Below, piece after piece: positions 26,095-37,141 of a DNA stretch of 64,000 nucleotides. The position numbers were made by a program, and so were the translations under genes. The stretch's first letter is position 1, and every line of letters starts with the position of its first letter. Source of the stretch: Pasteurellaceae bacterium (GTDB lineage Bacteria; Pseudomonadota; Gammaproteobacteria; Enterobacterales; Pasteurellaceae); the NCBI GenBank assembly GCA_030528525.1, contig JAUMYT010000006.1, forward strand, positions 1-64,000. Direction: 5' to 3'. The notes under the pieces are model-generated. The model was not told the DNA's origin and did not search any database. It saw only the letters and a list, made by a program, of their open reading frames with translations.

Positions 26095-27078
26095 ATGGAA
26101 CATTTGCAAAATTGCCAGTTGGATTGGAAGCCATCGGCAAGTATTCACAATTTGCTTAAACGGGCGAAAATTATCGCCGATATTCGCCAATTTTTTACCG
26201 AACGGGGCGTGTTGGAAGTGGAAACGCCGACGATGTCGGAATTTTCGGTGACGGACGTGCATCTTTCTACTTTCAGCACGCAATTTCTCTCGCCGTTTGA
26301 CTCACAAGCGAAAACCTTGCATTTGATCACCAGCCCCGAATACCATATGAAACGCTTGTTGGCGAGCGGCAGTGGGGCGATTTTTCAGCTCTGCCGAGTG
26401 TTTCGCAACGAAGAAGCGGGCAGTCGCCACAACCCTGAATTTACGATGTTGGAGTGGTATCGTCCGCATTTTGATATGTATCGTTTGATCAACGAAGTGG
26501 ACGATCTGTTGCAACAAATTTTGGATTGCGAGCCTGCGGAATCGTACAGCTATCAGTTTGTGTTCCAAACCTATGTCGGCTTAGATCCGCTTTCGGCGAC
26601 CAAAGCCCAACTGGTTGCCAAAGCCAAAGAACACGGCTTGCAATGCGATGAAAATGAACAACGGGACACGCTGTTGCAATTTCTGTTTAGCGAAGTGGTG
26701 GAAACGAATATCGGCAAAGAACGCCCAACGGCGGTGTATCATTTCCCTGCCACTCAAGCGGCATTGGCTCAAATCAGTACCGAAGATCATCGCGTCGCAG
26801 AACGCTTTGAGTTTTACTACAAAGGCTTGGAACTGGCGAACGGTTTCCACGAACTCAGCGATGCGAGCGAACAGCTCCGCCGTTTTGAATTGGACAACCA
26901 ACAACGAGCAGAAATGGGCTTACCGCCACAGCAGTTAGATCACCGTTTTCTAGATGCCTTGAAAGCGGGTATTCCGAACTGCTCGGGCGTAGCGTTAGGC
27001 GTGGATCGTCTGCTGATGATTGCGATGAACGCCAAACGTATTGATGAAGTGATGGCGTTTGGGGTGGAGAGAGCTTGA
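26095..27078 (+). CDS. epmA: Elongation factor P--(R)-beta-lysine ligase
   Basis: Lysyl-tRNA-synthetase paralogue (also PoxA/GenX/YjeA) that attaches (R)-beta-lysine to elongation factor P, helping ribosomes through polyproline stretches. The 327 aa equal the family length and lack the anticodon-binding domain. Class II motifs are visible: motif 2 as [20 protein letters not shown] (about 103-122) and motif 3 as [12 protein letters not shown] (about 300-311). [11 protein letters not shown] near 246-256 matches the lysine pocket. efp and epmB are not in this window. Confidence 0.95.
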   Translation: MEHLQNCQLDWKPSASIHNLLKRAKIIADIRQFFTERGVLEVETPTMSEFSVTDVHLSTFSTQFLSPFDSQAKTLHLITSPEYHMKRLLASGSGAIFQLCRVFRNEEAGSRHNPEFTMLEWYRPHFDMYRLINEVDDLLQQILDCEPAESYSYQFVFQTYVGLDPLSATKAQLVAKAKEHGLQCDENEQRDTLLQFLFSEVVETNIGKERPTAVYHFPATQAALAQISTEDHRVAERFEFYYKGLELANGFHELSDASEQLRRFELDNQQRAEMGLPPQQLDHRFLDALKAGIPNCSGVALGVDRLLMIAMNAKRIDEVMAFGVERA

Positions 27079-27728
27079 TATTTCAACTATGTTCTAAACA
27101 TATTTTCGACATCGCATTAAAGTAAAGAAAAATGAAGTAGTTAATTTATATGTGAGGTTGTGTAGCTACTGCAGGATTAGGAATGGCTAAAATCCCACCT
27201 TCTCATCAAGATGGAGCATTTATCTATTTCCTAATTTTGCTCATACCAATACTAAAGCTCCACCAAAGTAAAAATTTGAAGAATTTCCAAAAGGTAGTTG
27301 GATCGGGTATCTAAAAGGTATTGTGAGCATTTTAGCACTCAACGTTTTTTTTCACCATTTGGCTTAATTTATTCCATAGCAAAATCAATCAGCTATATTA
27401 TTTCATTATTGATTGGCATTGTATTAAGTCGCCCACAAGACGATAGCTGGAAAAGTGCAAATTATTGGGCTGAATTGCTGTTTGTCAGCTTTGCGGTGAT
27501 GTACCTTGTCGATCAAGGAATTATTTAGCATTTTTGTTAGCAGAGTTAGTGAATATCAAGAAAACAACTATAGCCTATCACTCACGTTACCTGTGGAGAA
27601 TTTATCAAAACAGTCTCTATTATACATGAGCCAAGCAAACACTGAGATAACATTGATATTTAACAACAGAAAGGAAAACATGGCTTAATCTCCGATTGCT
27701 GAAAACTAAGCCATTGGATAATATTTAT
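27079..27728 (+). pseudogene. Decayed gene, probably a small membrane protein
   Basis: No intact gene is convincing in this 650-bp AT-rich gap. Three plus-strand fragments in different frames read like one broken protein: MAKIPPSHQDGAFIYFLILL from 27183, then a segment at about 27298-27528 with a hydrophobic stretch (SISYIISLLIGIVL) and WKSANYWAELLFVSFAVMYL, then a hydrophilic tail at 27506-27688. Stops and frameshifts separate them. The family is not recognised. A single short ORF (27298-27528, 76 aa) could still be expressed. Confidence 0.4.
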
Positions 27729-29438
27729 TTAACCTTCACAGCTACTACAGCTCAGCAAGTTTCGGTTGAAGACTTGAGCAGCACTCATTGAGTATTGATA
27801 ATAAATTGATTTTAACCCTAGCTCTTCAGCAGTTAAATACAACTGATTTAAATCGCGGGCAGGGGTCGCAGGGTGAACCATAATATTAATACTTTGCCCT
27901 TGATCGATGTATTTCTGGCGTTGCGCTGCCTGCTGAATGACGCTTAATTGACTGATTTCAGAGAAGGTTTTGAATACCTCTTTCTCGTGATCGGTTAGTT
28001 CCGCCAAATGTTGTACCGAACCATCATTTAATAAAATGCTTTCCCAAATTTCTTCTGTATCTAAGCCTTTTTCTTGCAATAATTTTTCCAAGAAGGGATT
28101 TTTATATACTGTTTTAATTTTAGCGAGGTCTTTCACATAGTAGTTTGATTTAAATGGCTCTACAGAAGGTGAAACACTACCTAGAATAAAGCTACTGGAT
28201 TTTGTTGGAGCAACGCTTAATAATGTGGTATTGCGACGACCGTACCCTTTGAGCAGCTCAGGCTCGCCAAAACGTGCCGCCAATTCTTGAGAAGCCTTCA
28301 AGGTTTTTTCTTTCAAGGTGCGGAAAATTTCGTTATTTTTTTGCATTGCTTCATAGCTATCGAAGGCAATATTATTCGCTTGTAAATAACTGTGCCAGCC
28401 TAGTACACCTAAACCCAGAGCACGGTGGCGAGTTGCGAAACGATTAGCTCGATCTAAAAATGGAATCTCGGCACTTTTTTCAATAAATTCTGACATCACC
28501 ACATCTAAGAAGTAGGTTAATACTTCAGGAGCATCAGTCTCTTTCCATTCATCAAAATAGAGCAAGTTCATTGAGGATAAACAGCAAACAAAGCTTTCCT
28601 CATTACTCGATGGCAACATAATTTCTGTACATAAATTCGATGCATGTACAGTCATGTTCTTATCTTTATAGACATCTGGGCGACCAGCATTCGCATTGTC
28701 CTTAAAGAATAGATAAGGAATGCCTGTTTCAGTTTTACGCTGTAGCACTTTTGCCCAAAGTTGGCGCTTATATGGATCGCCAGCTTTCATCGATTCCAAC
28801 CAATCATGCCCAACACAAACACCGTAATACATCAATTGAATTGGATTACCTTCGGTGTGAATATCAAGCCATTCATCAATATCACCGTGTTCAATGTCGA
28901 TATACCCCGCGAATTGCCCTTTGCGTGACGTGCCTTGTGAAATAACATCAATCACCGTGTCAAACAGTTTGCTGAAGTTAAACGAGCCATCGGACTTACC
29001 GTTATTTTTAATCGCTGAACCGCGTGGACGAATATCGCCAAAGTAAGCAGACGTACCGCCACCAATTTTACTCATCATGCCCACTTCCGCAGTGGTGACC
29101 ATAATTTCGTGAATAGAGTCACCGATATAGCTACCGAAACAGGAAATTGGCAAGCCACGATCTAAACCAAAGTTAGACCAAATCGGAGAAGAAAGAGAAA
29201 AATAGCCACGAGCCATATAGTGATAAAATTTATCTGCGTAGCCTTCGATCCCTAATTTGCGTTCTGCATGTTCTGCAATAAAACGAATACGTTCCAACGC
29301 TGTAGTGCCTTCCAATAGGTAGCCACGCTGTAAAAATAAGCGGCTATCATCATTTAACCAAGCAAAATCAGGACGATTAATGTCGGTGTAACCTAGCTCA
29401 AATAGCTTAGGTTGATAGTAAGAATTAGAATAAGTCAT
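27729..29438 (-). CDS. nrdA: Ribonucleotide reductase alpha subunit, compact class I (class Id-like)
   Basis: Catalytic subunit reducing ribonucleoside diphosphates to deoxynucleotides. At 569 aa it is about 190 residues shorter than E. coli NrdA. It starts directly at the substrate-binding domain, lacking the N-terminal ATP-cone that mediates dATP inhibition. Active-site cysteines are visible in PISCFGSYIG (about 98) and in SNLCTEIMLPSSNEESFVCC (about 273 and 289-290). The C-terminal CSSC relay pair is in LLSCSSCEG. From memory, this minimal architecture is that of class Id enzymes studied in Actinobacillus ureae and Flavobacterium. It overlaps nrdB by 14 bases. Confidence 0.9.
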   Translation of the reverse strand: MTYSNSYYQPKLFELGYTDINRPDFAWLNDDSRLFLQRGYLLEGTTALERIRFIAEHAERKLGIEGYADKFYHYMARGYFSLSSPIWSNFGLDRGLPISCFGSYIGDSIHEIMVTTAEVGMMSKIGGGTSAYFGDIRPRGSAIKNNGKSDGSFNFSKLFDTVIDVISQGTSRKGQFAGYIDIEHGDIDEWLDIHTEGNPIQLMYYGVCVGHDWLESMKAGDPYKRQLWAKVLQRKTETGIPYLFFKDNANAGRPDVYKDKNMTVHASNLCTEIMLPSSNEESFVCCLSSMNLLYFDEWKETDAPEVLTYFLDVVMSEFIEKSAEIPFLDRANRFATRHRALGLGVLGWHSYLQANNIAFDSYEAMQKNNEIFRTLKEKTLKASQELAARFGEPELLKGYGRRNTTLLSVAPTKSSSFILGSVSPSVEPFKSNYYVKDLAKIKTVYKNPFLEKLLQEKGLDTEEIWESILLNDGSVQHLAELTDHEKEVFKTFSEISQLSVIQQAAQRQKYIDQGQSINIMVHPATPARDLNQLYLTAEELGLKSIYYQYSMSAAQVFNRNLLSCSSCEG

Positions 29439-30402
29439 CGGCGGTAATTTGTTTCATTTTTTTGCTGTAATCAGTACTACGTTTGTTAAAGAAATCCGTC
29501 TCTTTTGTCGAGAGAATCTCAATATCAAACCACTCAGTTTCTTTTAACATATCAGGATCGATGTCGTAAGGCGGTTCTAAGCCTAGCGTCATTAATGAAT
29601 TGTTGTAGCGGTTCATAATATAATTTTCAACCGTTCTACGACTAATGAAGCTTAAATCGCCTTCTTCAAAGATCCAGTCTAAAATGCCTCGTTCAGCTTC
29701 TAAAGCTTGATCTGCAAGCACTTGCAGTTCTTGGAAAAATTCAGGGGTGAATAATTCGGAATGTTCTTCACGTAAAATTTCGTATAACGCAATACCAAAA
29801 CGCCCGTGAATTTCCTCTTCTTTTGAGGTCGCTTCAACGGCATTGGAAATACCTTTGAAGAGGTTGCGGTGCTTGTTAAACGACATCATCACCAAAAACT
29901 GCCCAAATAACGAGATATGTTCAACAAACAGTGAAAATAGTACTAACGACAGCACGAATTGTTTGTTGCCTTCGTCTTTATCACGCATGAAGTCTTCCAT
30001 GTATTCAATGCGTTTCATTAACGGTTTAATCTCGGTGATTTGCGTGAACATCTCATTGAGCCCGAGCTTCTCAAGTAAAAAAGAGTAAGCATCTTTGTGA
30101 CGGACTTCACTCTCTGCAAAAGTACCACCTACATCATCAATTTCAGGTTTAGGGAAGTATTTATAGAGATCACCCCAAAAGCGTTTTACATTCACTTCTA
30201 CTTGTGAAATCGCAAGCATTGTGCGAGTCAAAACGTGACGTTCGTGGTCGTTAATGTTTGTGCGGTAGTCTTGTATGTCTCCAGTAAAATTGAACTCTGT
30301 ATGAAGCCAATAAGAATGGCGAATAGCGTCTTTAAATTCAAGTAATTCAGGATATTCATAAGGCTTAATCTGAATACGTTTTTCAAAAATATTGCGAGAC
30401 AT
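29425..30402 (-). CDS. nrdB: Ribonucleotide reductase beta subunit (class Id-like)
   Basis: Ferritin-like metallosubunit that generates the oxidant for NrdA. The 325 aa are short for NrdB. Metal ligands by alignment: Glu in SQVEVN (about 70) where classic NrdB has Asp, and Glu/His in SEVRHKDAY (about 100-103). A tyrosine sits at the radical position four residues after that His. Later EEEIHGRFG (about 195-203) holds the final Glu-His. The all-glutamate first shell fits manganese-using class Id enzymes; metal use is inferred. It is first gene of an nrdB-nrdA operon, reverse of the usual order. A promoter lies 40 bp upstream. Confidence 0.88.
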   Translation of the reverse strand: MSRNIFEKRIQIKPYEYPELLEFKDAIRHSYWLHTEFNFTGDIQDYRTNINDHERHVLTRTMLAISQVEVNVKRFWGDLYKYFPKPEIDDVGGTFAESEVRHKDAYSFLLEKLGLNEMFTQITEIKPLMKRIEYMEDFMRDKDEGNKQFVLSLVLFSLFVEHISLFGQFLVMMSFNKHRNLFKGISNAVEATSKEEEIHGRFGIALYEILREEHSELFTPEFFQELQVLADQALEAERGILDWIFEEGDLSFISRRTVENYIMNRYNNSLMTLGLEPPYDIDPDMLKETEWFDIEILSTKETDFFNKRSTDYSKKMKQITADDLF

Positions 30403-30443
30403 GGCAGCACCTTGCTAGAATTTTGAGATAAAAATATCACGCT

Positions 30444-30471
30444 ATTCTATCCATATTTTTTTCAATAACAA
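30444..30471 (-). promoter_or_regulatory. Putative nrdBA promoter
   Basis: On the minus strand TTGTTA (30466-30471) and TAGAAT (30444-30449) are separated by 16 bp. No NrdR-type palindrome is visible nearby. The 304-bp gap 30403-30706 otherwise holds only the frd terminator and AT-rich sequence. Confidence 0.55.
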
Positions 30472-30666
30472 GATCTTGACAAATCACGACAATTGTAAGG
30501 GTAACAAATCCAATTGATTTTAAAGCATAAATTATTTTCTCTTCTTTTGATAAAAGATGAATACAAATAGTGATCGGATAAGTAAGAGAAGATGTGATTT
30601 TGTTTATTCATATTAAGGAAAAGAATCAAAGATAGGCACTAAAAATAAGATAAGCGATAAAAACGA

Positions 30667-30694
30667 ATAAGCGGTTTCTAAAGAAACCGCTTAT
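30667..30694 (-). terminator. Terminator of frdABCD containing uptake-like arms
   Basis: A 13-bp perfect stem ATAAGCGGTTTCT/AGAAACCGCTTAT with a 2-base loop follows frdD by 12 bases. On the minus strand it continues TCGTTTTTATC. AAGCGGT on both arms matches the uptake-word core. Confidence 0.85.
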
Positions 30695-30706
30695 GGTGAT
30701 GAAAGC

Positions 30707-31051
30707 TTATAAGCTAATGACAGCGAAAAGGACTAACATGCTGTATAGCACAGACAATCCATAGAAAATCCAACCACCTGCTGGCACGTGGACTTTAAAA
30801 TCGTGCAAGCCAAGGTGTACACGGTGCATACCACACCACATTGGGAAAATCAGTAAAGCTAAAATCGCTAATTTACCGATCCAAGTGTGGGCAAAAGCAA
30901 TGATATTCTCTGGTGTCACTAAGCCAAATGGCAGTAAAAAGCCTAAAATTAGCACAAGCACAGGGAAGAAGATGGCACTAATTGCACCGCCTGCACCAAA
31001 CAATAGCCATACGGCAGGTTCATTTGAACGTTTTGGGTTTAATTTATCCAT
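30707..31051 (-). CDS. frdD: Fumarate reductase membrane subunit D
   Basis: One of two small membrane anchors of menaquinol:fumarate reductase. The 114 aa hold three membrane helices (about 17-42, 55-78 and 92-113). It follows frdC after 10 bases and closes the frdABCD operon. With FrdC it binds menaquinol and anchors FrdAB to the cytoplasmic face. Motif [16 protein letters not shown] near 15-30 is family-typical. Confidence 0.94.
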   Translation of the reverse strand: MDKLNPKRSNEPAVWLLFGAGGAISAIFFPVLVLILGFLLPFGLVTPENIIAFAHTWIGKLAILALLIFPMWCGMHRVHLGLHDFKVHVPAGGWIFYGLSVLYSMLVLFAVISL

Positions 31052-31061
31052 TGTGCTCTCC

Positions 31062-31454
31062 CTAGACTAAGATTAAGGCTAATAGGCTCACAAATGCCGT
31101 GATGCCCCAGAATACACGAGAAACCAAAGTGGTGTTAATGCGTTCATTTTTAACAATCACGTTCATCATTTGTGGTGCCATATTGAAGAAAGTGAAGCTA
31201 TTAAGTAATACCGCACCTAAGGTGATAATGTTCAAAATTACCACGATCGGGTTTTGTAAGAAACTCACAAAATTAGAGTCAAATGTCCCACTTTTTAAAC
31301 AAACCAAACCATAAAGTAGTTCTAAGCAGAACCAAATGGTTGGTACGGCGGTACTCTCACGCAAAACGTAGAATTTGTAAAAATCTAACTTTTTCCACCA
31401 AGTTGGTGTGACTTCACGCACATATTTTTTGCGTTTGCTTGCTGCTGTTGTCAT
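31062..31454 (-). CDS. frdC: Fumarate reductase membrane subunit C
   Basis: Membrane anchor of menaquinol:fumarate reductase, 130 aa like E. coli FrdC. The N-terminal [20 protein letters not shown] segment (about 8-27) is the conserved cytoplasmic part preceding three membrane helices. It is 13 bases downstream of frdB and 10 upstream of frdD. Confidence 0.95.
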   Translation of the reverse strand: MTTAASKRKKYVREVTPTWWKKLDFYKFYVLRESTAVPTIWFCLELLYGLVCLKSGTFDSNFVSFLQNPIVVILNIITLGAVLLNSFTFFNMAPQMMNVIVKNERINTTLVSRVFWGITAFVSLLALILV

Positions 31455-31467
31455 TCTACTTCTCTCC

Positions 31468-32238
31468 TTACTTTTGCGGTTTTAACATTGCAAAAACATA
31501 GTCTTTGGCACTTTCGATTTTACCTTGGTTTACCGCAGACGCTGGATTTACGTGTTTTGGACACACTTCTGAGCAATAGCCCACGAAGGTACAGCTCCAC
31601 ACCCCGTTTTTACCATTTAAAATCTTCATACGCTCTGCTTTACCGTTATCACGGTTATCTAAGTTATAACGATGAGCCAAGGTTAAAGCCGCAGGACCAA
31701 CAAATTCAGGGTTTAAGCCGAATTGTGGACACGCAGCATAGCACAGACCACAGTTGATACACATTGAGAACGTACGGTATTTCTCAAGCTGTGCTGGCGT
31801 TTGTTTGGTACGGCTTTTCGCCAATTCTGCTGATGGATGCGGATTGCCGTCCAATTCAGGAGCTTTGTTGTCGATAATGTAAGGTTTGATCGACTCTAAG
31901 CTCTCGATAAAGTGACTTAAATCCACCACTAAATCACGCTCAATCGGGAAGTTCGCCAACGGCTCAATTCGCATATAGCCGCTGTAATCACGCAAGAAGG
32001 TTTTACACGCCAATTTCGGTTTGCCGTTTACCATCATCCCGCACGAACCACAAATCGCCATACGGCAAGACCAACGGTAAGAAAGCTCTGGCTCTAATTC
32101 ATCTTTAATATAGCCTAACGCATCAAGCAACGAAGTTTGGCTATCATAAGGCACTTCATATTTGGTTAAAAATGGCTCGTTATCTTGTTCAGGGTTATAA
32201 CGAAGCACTTCGACCGTCATTTTGTTTTGGTTAGTCAT
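31468..32238 (-). CDS. frdB: Fumarate reductase iron-sulfur subunit
   Basis: Electron-transfer subunit carrying three Fe-S clusters between the membrane quinol site and the FrdA flavin. The 256 aa show a plant-type 2Fe-2S motif ([21 protein letters not shown], split as [10 protein letters not shown] and KLAC, about 58-78). Two ferredoxin-type sets follow: [12 protein letters not shown] near 149-160 and [12 protein letters not shown] near 205-216. It begins six bases after frdA, so translation is probably coupled. Confidence 0.97.
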   Translation of the reverse strand: MTNQNKMTVEVLRYNPEQDNEPFLTKYEVPYDSQTSLLDALGYIKDELEPELSYRWSCRMAICGSCGMMVNGKPKLACKTFLRDYSGYMRIEPLANFPIERDLVVDLSHFIESLESIKPYIIDNKAPELDGNPHPSAELAKSRTKQTPAQLEKYRTFSMCINCGLCYAACPQFGLNPEFVGPAALTLAHRYNLDNRDNGKAERMKILNGKNGVWSCTFVGYCSEVCPKHVNPASAVNQGKIESAKDYVFAMLKPQK

Positions 32239-32244
32239 CTTCTG

Positions 32245-34026
32245 TTACTCCTTTTTCGCTGCTTCTTGGGCTTCCGCTTCTGCACCGTACACACGTTTTG
32301 CAGGTTGTGATTTGGTGATCTTCACATCGCTGTATTTAATGGTTGGTGCACCGTCTGCATTGTAGAACGCAAGGGTATGTTTCAAATAGTTCACATCATC
32401 ACGCTCAACATAGTCTAAACGTTGGTGAGCCCCACGTGATTCTTTACGATCTGCCGCAGAAGATGAAATGGATTGAGCCACATCAAGGATATAACCTAAT
32501 TCAATTTTGTAGAGTAAATCGGTGTTAAATACGCTTGACGTATCTTTCACTTTGATACGTTTATAACGCTCTTTGAGTTCTGCGATTTTCGCCACGGTTT
32601 TATCCATACTTTCTTGGGTACGGTAAATACCACAGCCTTCTTCCATTGAATCGCCCATTTCGTTACGAATTTGTGACCAAGACTCTTCGCCTTCTTGACG
32701 AGCTAAGGCATACACACGGTTCAACACATCTTGGGCTTGAGCATCAATCACGGCTTGATTGCGAGTGGTATTTTCCACCGCACGGCGAGCTGCCATTTCG
32801 CCAGCCACTTTACCGAATACCACAAGTTCTGCTAACGAGTTAGAGCCTAAACGGTTCGCACCGTGCAAGCCTGAAGAGGCACATTCGCCTACCGCAAATA
32901 AACCTTTGATTGTGGTTTCCGCTTGTTGATCGACCTCAATACCACCCATTGTGTAGTGAACCACAGGGCGAACTGGAATTGGTGCTTTCGCTGGATCGAC
33001 ACCTTCATAGGCTTTGGCTAATTCACAGATGAATGGTAAACGCTCAAGCAAATATTTTTCACCTAAGTGACGTAAGTCTAAGTGAACCACATCCACGCCT
33101 TTTGCAGTTTTCAAGGTATTGCCTTTACGCCATTCTTGCCAGAACGCTTGCGACACTTTATCGCGTGGACCTAATTCCATATATTTGTTTTCTGGTTTGC
33201 CGATTGGTGTTTCAGGGCCTAGACCATAATCCTGTAAGTAACGGTAGCCATCTTTATTGACTAAGATACCACCTTCCCCACGACAACCTTCGGTCATCAA
33301 AATACCCGTATTTGGCAAGCCTGTTGGGTGATATTGAACGAATTCCATATCACGCAATGGCACGCCGTGACGATATGCCATTGATAAGCCATCACCCGTG
33401 ACGATACCGCCATTGGTGTTGAAGCGATACGCACGGCAACCACCGCCCGTTGCGATAACGACTGCATTGGCGTTAATCTGCACGAAAGTGCCTTCCATCA
33501 TATTCATCGCCACACAGCCACGAGCGTGACCGTCATCGACTAAAATATCGACCACGAAGTGTTCATCAAAACGAATGATTTGCGGATATTTGATAGAGGT
33601 TTGGAAAAGGGTATGAAGCAAGTGGAAGCCAGTTTTATCGGCAGCGAACCAAGTCCGCTCAATTTTCATTCCACCAAAACGGCGAACGTTCACATCGCCA
33701 TCTTCTTTACGGCTCCACGGACAACCCCAACGCTCAAGTTGGGTCATTTCCACTGGCGAGTGTTCAACGAAGTATTCAACAACATCTTGTTCACATAACC
33801 AGTCGCCACCGCCTACGGTGTCGTGGAAGTGTTTATCGTAAGAATCGGTGTCCTTCACCACCGCCGCCGCACCACCTTCGGCTGCAACCGTATGGCTACG
33901 CATTGGATAAACTTTTGAAATTAAAGCAATTTTTAAATTAGGGTTTGCTTCCGCTGCTGCGATTGCAGCACGTAAACCGCCCCCTCCAGCGCCCACAATG
34001 GCAACATCAACATTAACAGTTTGCAC
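32245..34026 (-). CDS. frdA: Fumarate reductase flavoprotein subunit
   Basis: Catalytic subunit reducing fumarate to succinate in anaerobic respiration. The 593 aa are close to the E. coli length. The N-terminal dinucleotide fold is VAIVGAGGGGLRAA (8-21). The FAD-linking histidine is in RSHTVAAEGG near residue 45. HPTGLPNTGIL near 232 and the HGANRLGSNSLAELVVFG segment near 375-392 form the active site. Translation starts with GTG (34026), preceded by GAGGAGG. Covalent flavin attachment needs SdhE, encoded at 41579. A CRP/FNR-like site lies about 115 bp upstream. Confidence 0.97.
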   Translation of the reverse strand: MQTVNVDVAIVGAGGGGLRAAIAAAEANPNLKIALISKVYPMRSHTVAAEGGAAAVVKDTDSYDKHFHDTVGGGDWLCEQDVVEYFVEHSPVEMTQLERWGCPWSRKEDGDVNVRRFGGMKIERTWFAADKTGFHLLHTLFQTSIKYPQIIRFDEHFVVDILVDDGHARGCVAMNMMEGTFVQINANAVVIATGGGCRAYRFNTNGGIVTGDGLSMAYRHGVPLRDMEFVQYHPTGLPNTGILMTEGCRGEGGILVNKDGYRYLQDYGLGPETPIGKPENKYMELGPRDKVSQAFWQEWRKGNTLKTAKGVDVVHLDLRHLGEKYLLERLPFICELAKAYEGVDPAKAPIPVRPVVHYTMGGIEVDQQAETTIKGLFAVGECASSGLHGANRLGSNSLAELVVFGKVAGEMAARRAVENTTRNQAVIDAQAQDVLNRVYALARQEGEESWSQIRNEMGDSMEEGCGIYRTQESMDKTVAKIAELKERYKRIKVKDTSSVFNTDLLYKIELGYILDVAQSISSSAADRKESRGAHQRLDYVERDDVNYLKHTLAFYNADGAPTIKYSDVKITKSQPAKRVYGAEAEAQEAAKKE

Positions 34027-34138
34027 AATTTCCTCCTCGGAAAAGTAAAAGGTATTGATTTAAACGTGACTATTTTGCCACTATTTTCGTCAATTTATAA
34101 CTATTATTTACAAATTCGTAACATAAAAAAATTCGTTT

Positions 34139-34154
34139 TGTGATCTATCTCAAA
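34139..34154 (-). promoter_or_regulatory. CRP/FNR-type site upstream of frdA
   Basis: Plus-strand TTGTGATCTATCTCAAA resembles a CRP site (TGTGA-N6-TCAaA, 9 of 10). Read on the minus strand it is TTGAG-ATAG-ATCAC, 8 of 10 to FNR. Anaerobic or cAMP control of frd is likely; which protein binds cannot be decided. Confidence 0.5.
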
Positions 34155-34310
34155 AAAATGATTTCTGCCTTGTGGCGTATTGATAATCGCTACTATTTAG
34201 CTCACATTTTCTGCCGTTTTCTCACCCCCTTGCAAAAATTTCCGTGTCTTCATTCGTGAAAACTCGTATAATCACCAACAATTTTCACTTTTATTTTTTG
34301 AGGAAACACA

Positions 34311-34547
34311 ATGGGTGGTATTAGTATTTGGCAACTGGTTATCGTTGCGTTAATTATTTTATTACTTTTCGGCACAAAAAAATTGCGTAGCTTAGGCTCG
34401 GATTTAGGTGAATCGGTCAAAGGCTTCAAAAAAGCGATGAGCGATGATAAACCGCAAGACGCAGAATTCAATCAAGTGGAACAGAAAGCGGATACGCAAG
34501 CGGTGCGTTCTGACGAACAAAAAGCAAAAGAGAAAGAACAGGCGTAA
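34311..34547 (+). CDS. tatA: Sec-independent translocase subunit TatA
   Basis: Pore-forming subunit of the twin-arginine translocase for folded proteins. The 78 aa begin with a membrane helix ([18 protein letters not shown], 4-21), then [20 protein letters not shown], the amphipathic helix, and a charged tail. GAGGAAACACA precedes the ATG. First gene of tatABC. Confidence 0.96.
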   Translation: MGGISIWQLVIVALIILLLFGTKKLRSLGSDLGESVKGFKKAMSDDKPQDAEFNQVEQKADTQAVRSDEQKAKEKEQA

Positions 34548-34550
34548 TTT

Positions 34551-35123
34551 GTGTTTGATATTGGCTTTTCCGAGTTAGCGTTAATTTTTTTGATCGGCTT
34601 AGTGGTGCTAGGTCCGAAACGCTTGCCCATTGCGATTCGTACCGTAATGGGGTGGGTGAGTACGATTCGTGGTTTAGCCTCAAACGTGCAAAATGAACTG
34701 GCTCAAGAGCTGAAATTGCAAGAGCTGCAAGAGAGCATCAAAAAAGCCGAACAATTGAATTTGAGTAAATTGTCGCCAGAACTGGCTCAAACGGTATCGG
34801 AATTAAAGCAATCAGCGGAGAAAATGCAACAAGATTTGCAATCAGGTAAGGCTGAGCTGGAACGGTTAAGCGATGCACAAATGGCAGAGATTCAACAGAA
34901 AATCGCACAAGAGAGCCAAAGCCTTGAGCCGAGCTTGCAAAAACAGGACGATAACCGACCGCTTGTTCAGACCGAGCAAGGTGAGCAACCACTTTCTGAG
35001 GAAATCGCCGAACTTGCTGAAGCCGATGAGGAGCGGTTAGAAGAGCAGTTATCAATGTATTATCCGCCAGATGATGAAATGGCAGAACCAAGTTCCACAC
35101 AAGGTAAACAGAATGTCAGTTGA
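34551..35123 (+). CDS. tatB: Sec-independent translocase subunit TatB
   Basis: Partner of TatC in twin-arginine signal-peptide recognition. The 190 aa start with GTG three bases after tatA. The signature [20 protein letters not shown] and GPKRLP follows, with the conserved Glu in the membrane helix. The remainder is a Glu/Gln-rich helical tail with uptake-word copy ACCGCTTGT at 34958-34966. The gene overlaps tatC by 11 bases. Confidence 0.95.
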   Translation: MFDIGFSELALIFLIGLVVLGPKRLPIAIRTVMGWVSTIRGLASNVQNELAQELKLQELQESIKKAEQLNLSKLSPELAQTVSELKQSAEKMQQDLQSGKAELERLSDAQMAEIQQKIAQESQSLEPSLQKQDDNRPLVQTEQGEQPLSEEIAELAEADEERLEEQLSMYYPPDDEMAEPSSTQGKQNVS

Positions 35124-35865
35124 TCAATCTCAACCCCTAATTAGCCATTTAATTGAACTGCGTAACCGCTTACTCCGAGCGGTTATTTGCGTTTTGGTTG
35201 TATTTGCCGCTCTCGTGTTTTGGGCGAACGATATTTATTCCTTGCTCGCAAGCCCATTGACAGAACGATTGCCTGCTGGAGCAACGATGATTGCGACCAA
35301 CGTGGCAACCCCGTTTTTCACGCCGATTAAACTGACGGCGATTGTGGCCGTGTTTTTGTCCGTGCCGTACATTCTTTATCAAATTTGGGCGTTTGTTGCC
35401 CCCGCCTTGTATAAGCAAGAAAAACGCTTGGTCTATCCGCTATTGGTTTCCAGCACCTTGCTCTTCTACGTGGGCGTCGCCTTTGCCTATTATGTGGTGT
35501 TTCCACTCGTGTTCGGCTTTTTGACCAGCACCGCCCCCGAAGGTGTGACGATGGCAACGGACATCAGTAGTTATTTGGATTTCGTGCTGACGATTTTCTT
35601 GGCATTTGGTGTCTGTTTTGAGGTGCCTGTGGCGATCATTTTGCTCTGCTGGTCGGGTGTGACTACGCCTGCGGATTTGCGAGCCAAACGTCCGTATATC
35701 ATTGTGGCAGCATTCGTTATCGGAATGTTACTTACGCCGCCCGATATTTTTTCGCAAACCTTGTTAGCTGTGCCAATGATGTTGTTGTTTGAAGTCGGCG
35801 TGTTGTGTGCAAGGTTTTACACACCGAAAGATGAAAGCGAAAAGCCCGAAGAAAATCGGATTTAA
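35113..35865 (+). CDS. tatC: Sec-independent translocase subunit TatC
   Basis: Six-helix membrane receptor for twin-arginine signal peptides. I place the start at 35113 ([20 protein letters not shown], 250 aa); the frame is open to 35071, but that part lies within tatB. Typical features are the [11 protein letters not shown] motif (11-21), the first periplasmic loop with FxxP ([10 protein letters not shown], about 62-71), [17 protein letters not shown] near 93-109 and the PDIFSQ motif near 215. Fumarate reductase itself is not a Tat substrate; the adjacency with frd is probably historical. Confidence 0.95.
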   Translation: MSVDQSQPLISHLIELRNRLLRAVICVLVVFAALVFWANDIYSLLASPLTERLPAGATMIATNVATPFFTPIKLTAIVAVFLSVPYILYQIWAFVAPALYKQEKRLVYPLLVSSTLLFYVGVAFAYYVVFPLVFGFLTSTAPEGVTMATDISSYLDFVLTIFLAFGVCFEVPVAIILLCWSGVTTPADLRAKRPYIIVAAFVIGMLLTPPDIFSQTLLAVPMMLLFEVGVLCARFYTPKDESEKPEENRI

Positions 35866-35868
35866 TAT

Positions 35869-35932
35869 GTAGGATGGGCTTTAGCCCATCACAACACGTC
35901 AGATGGGATTGATGGGCTAAAGCCCATCCTAC
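35869..35932. repeat. Dispersed double palindrome, copy 2
   Basis: Terminal 12-bp inverted repeats GTAGGATGGGCT/AGCCCATCCTAC are perfect. Each arm also folds on itself (GATGGGCTTTAGCCCATC and GATGGGCTAAAGCCCATC). It lies four bases after tatC and may serve as its transcription end. Confidence 0.8.
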
Positions 35933-35975
35933 TCATCTGGAAATGTGTTCAGCATTTTTGGCAGAAAGAGGGCGG

Positions 35976-36008
35976 CAAGCGGTGATTTACTGTGAATTTT
36001 TTGCAAAT
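35976..36008 (+). repeat. Extended DNA uptake signal sequence
   Basis: CAAGCGGT (35976-35983) is followed at the expected distance by TTTTTTGCAAA. This is the extended form of the Actinobacillus-type uptake signal. Other exact ACAAGCGGT words are at 18278-18286 and 37738-37746. Confidence 0.65.
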
Positions 36009-36103
36009 GCCAGCCCTCTCCCTGATTCTTGCTTCTGAACGAAGCTCAAATCTGTCCCTCTCCCGCAAGCGGAAGAGGGAATTAAATTTGTCATTCACTA
36101 TAA

Positions 36104-37141
<1,038 letters not shown>

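Noticed and set aside
30403-30500. NrdR box upstream of nrdBA
   Set aside because: I looked for the ACACWATATWTWGTGT-type palindrome and found no acceptable match.
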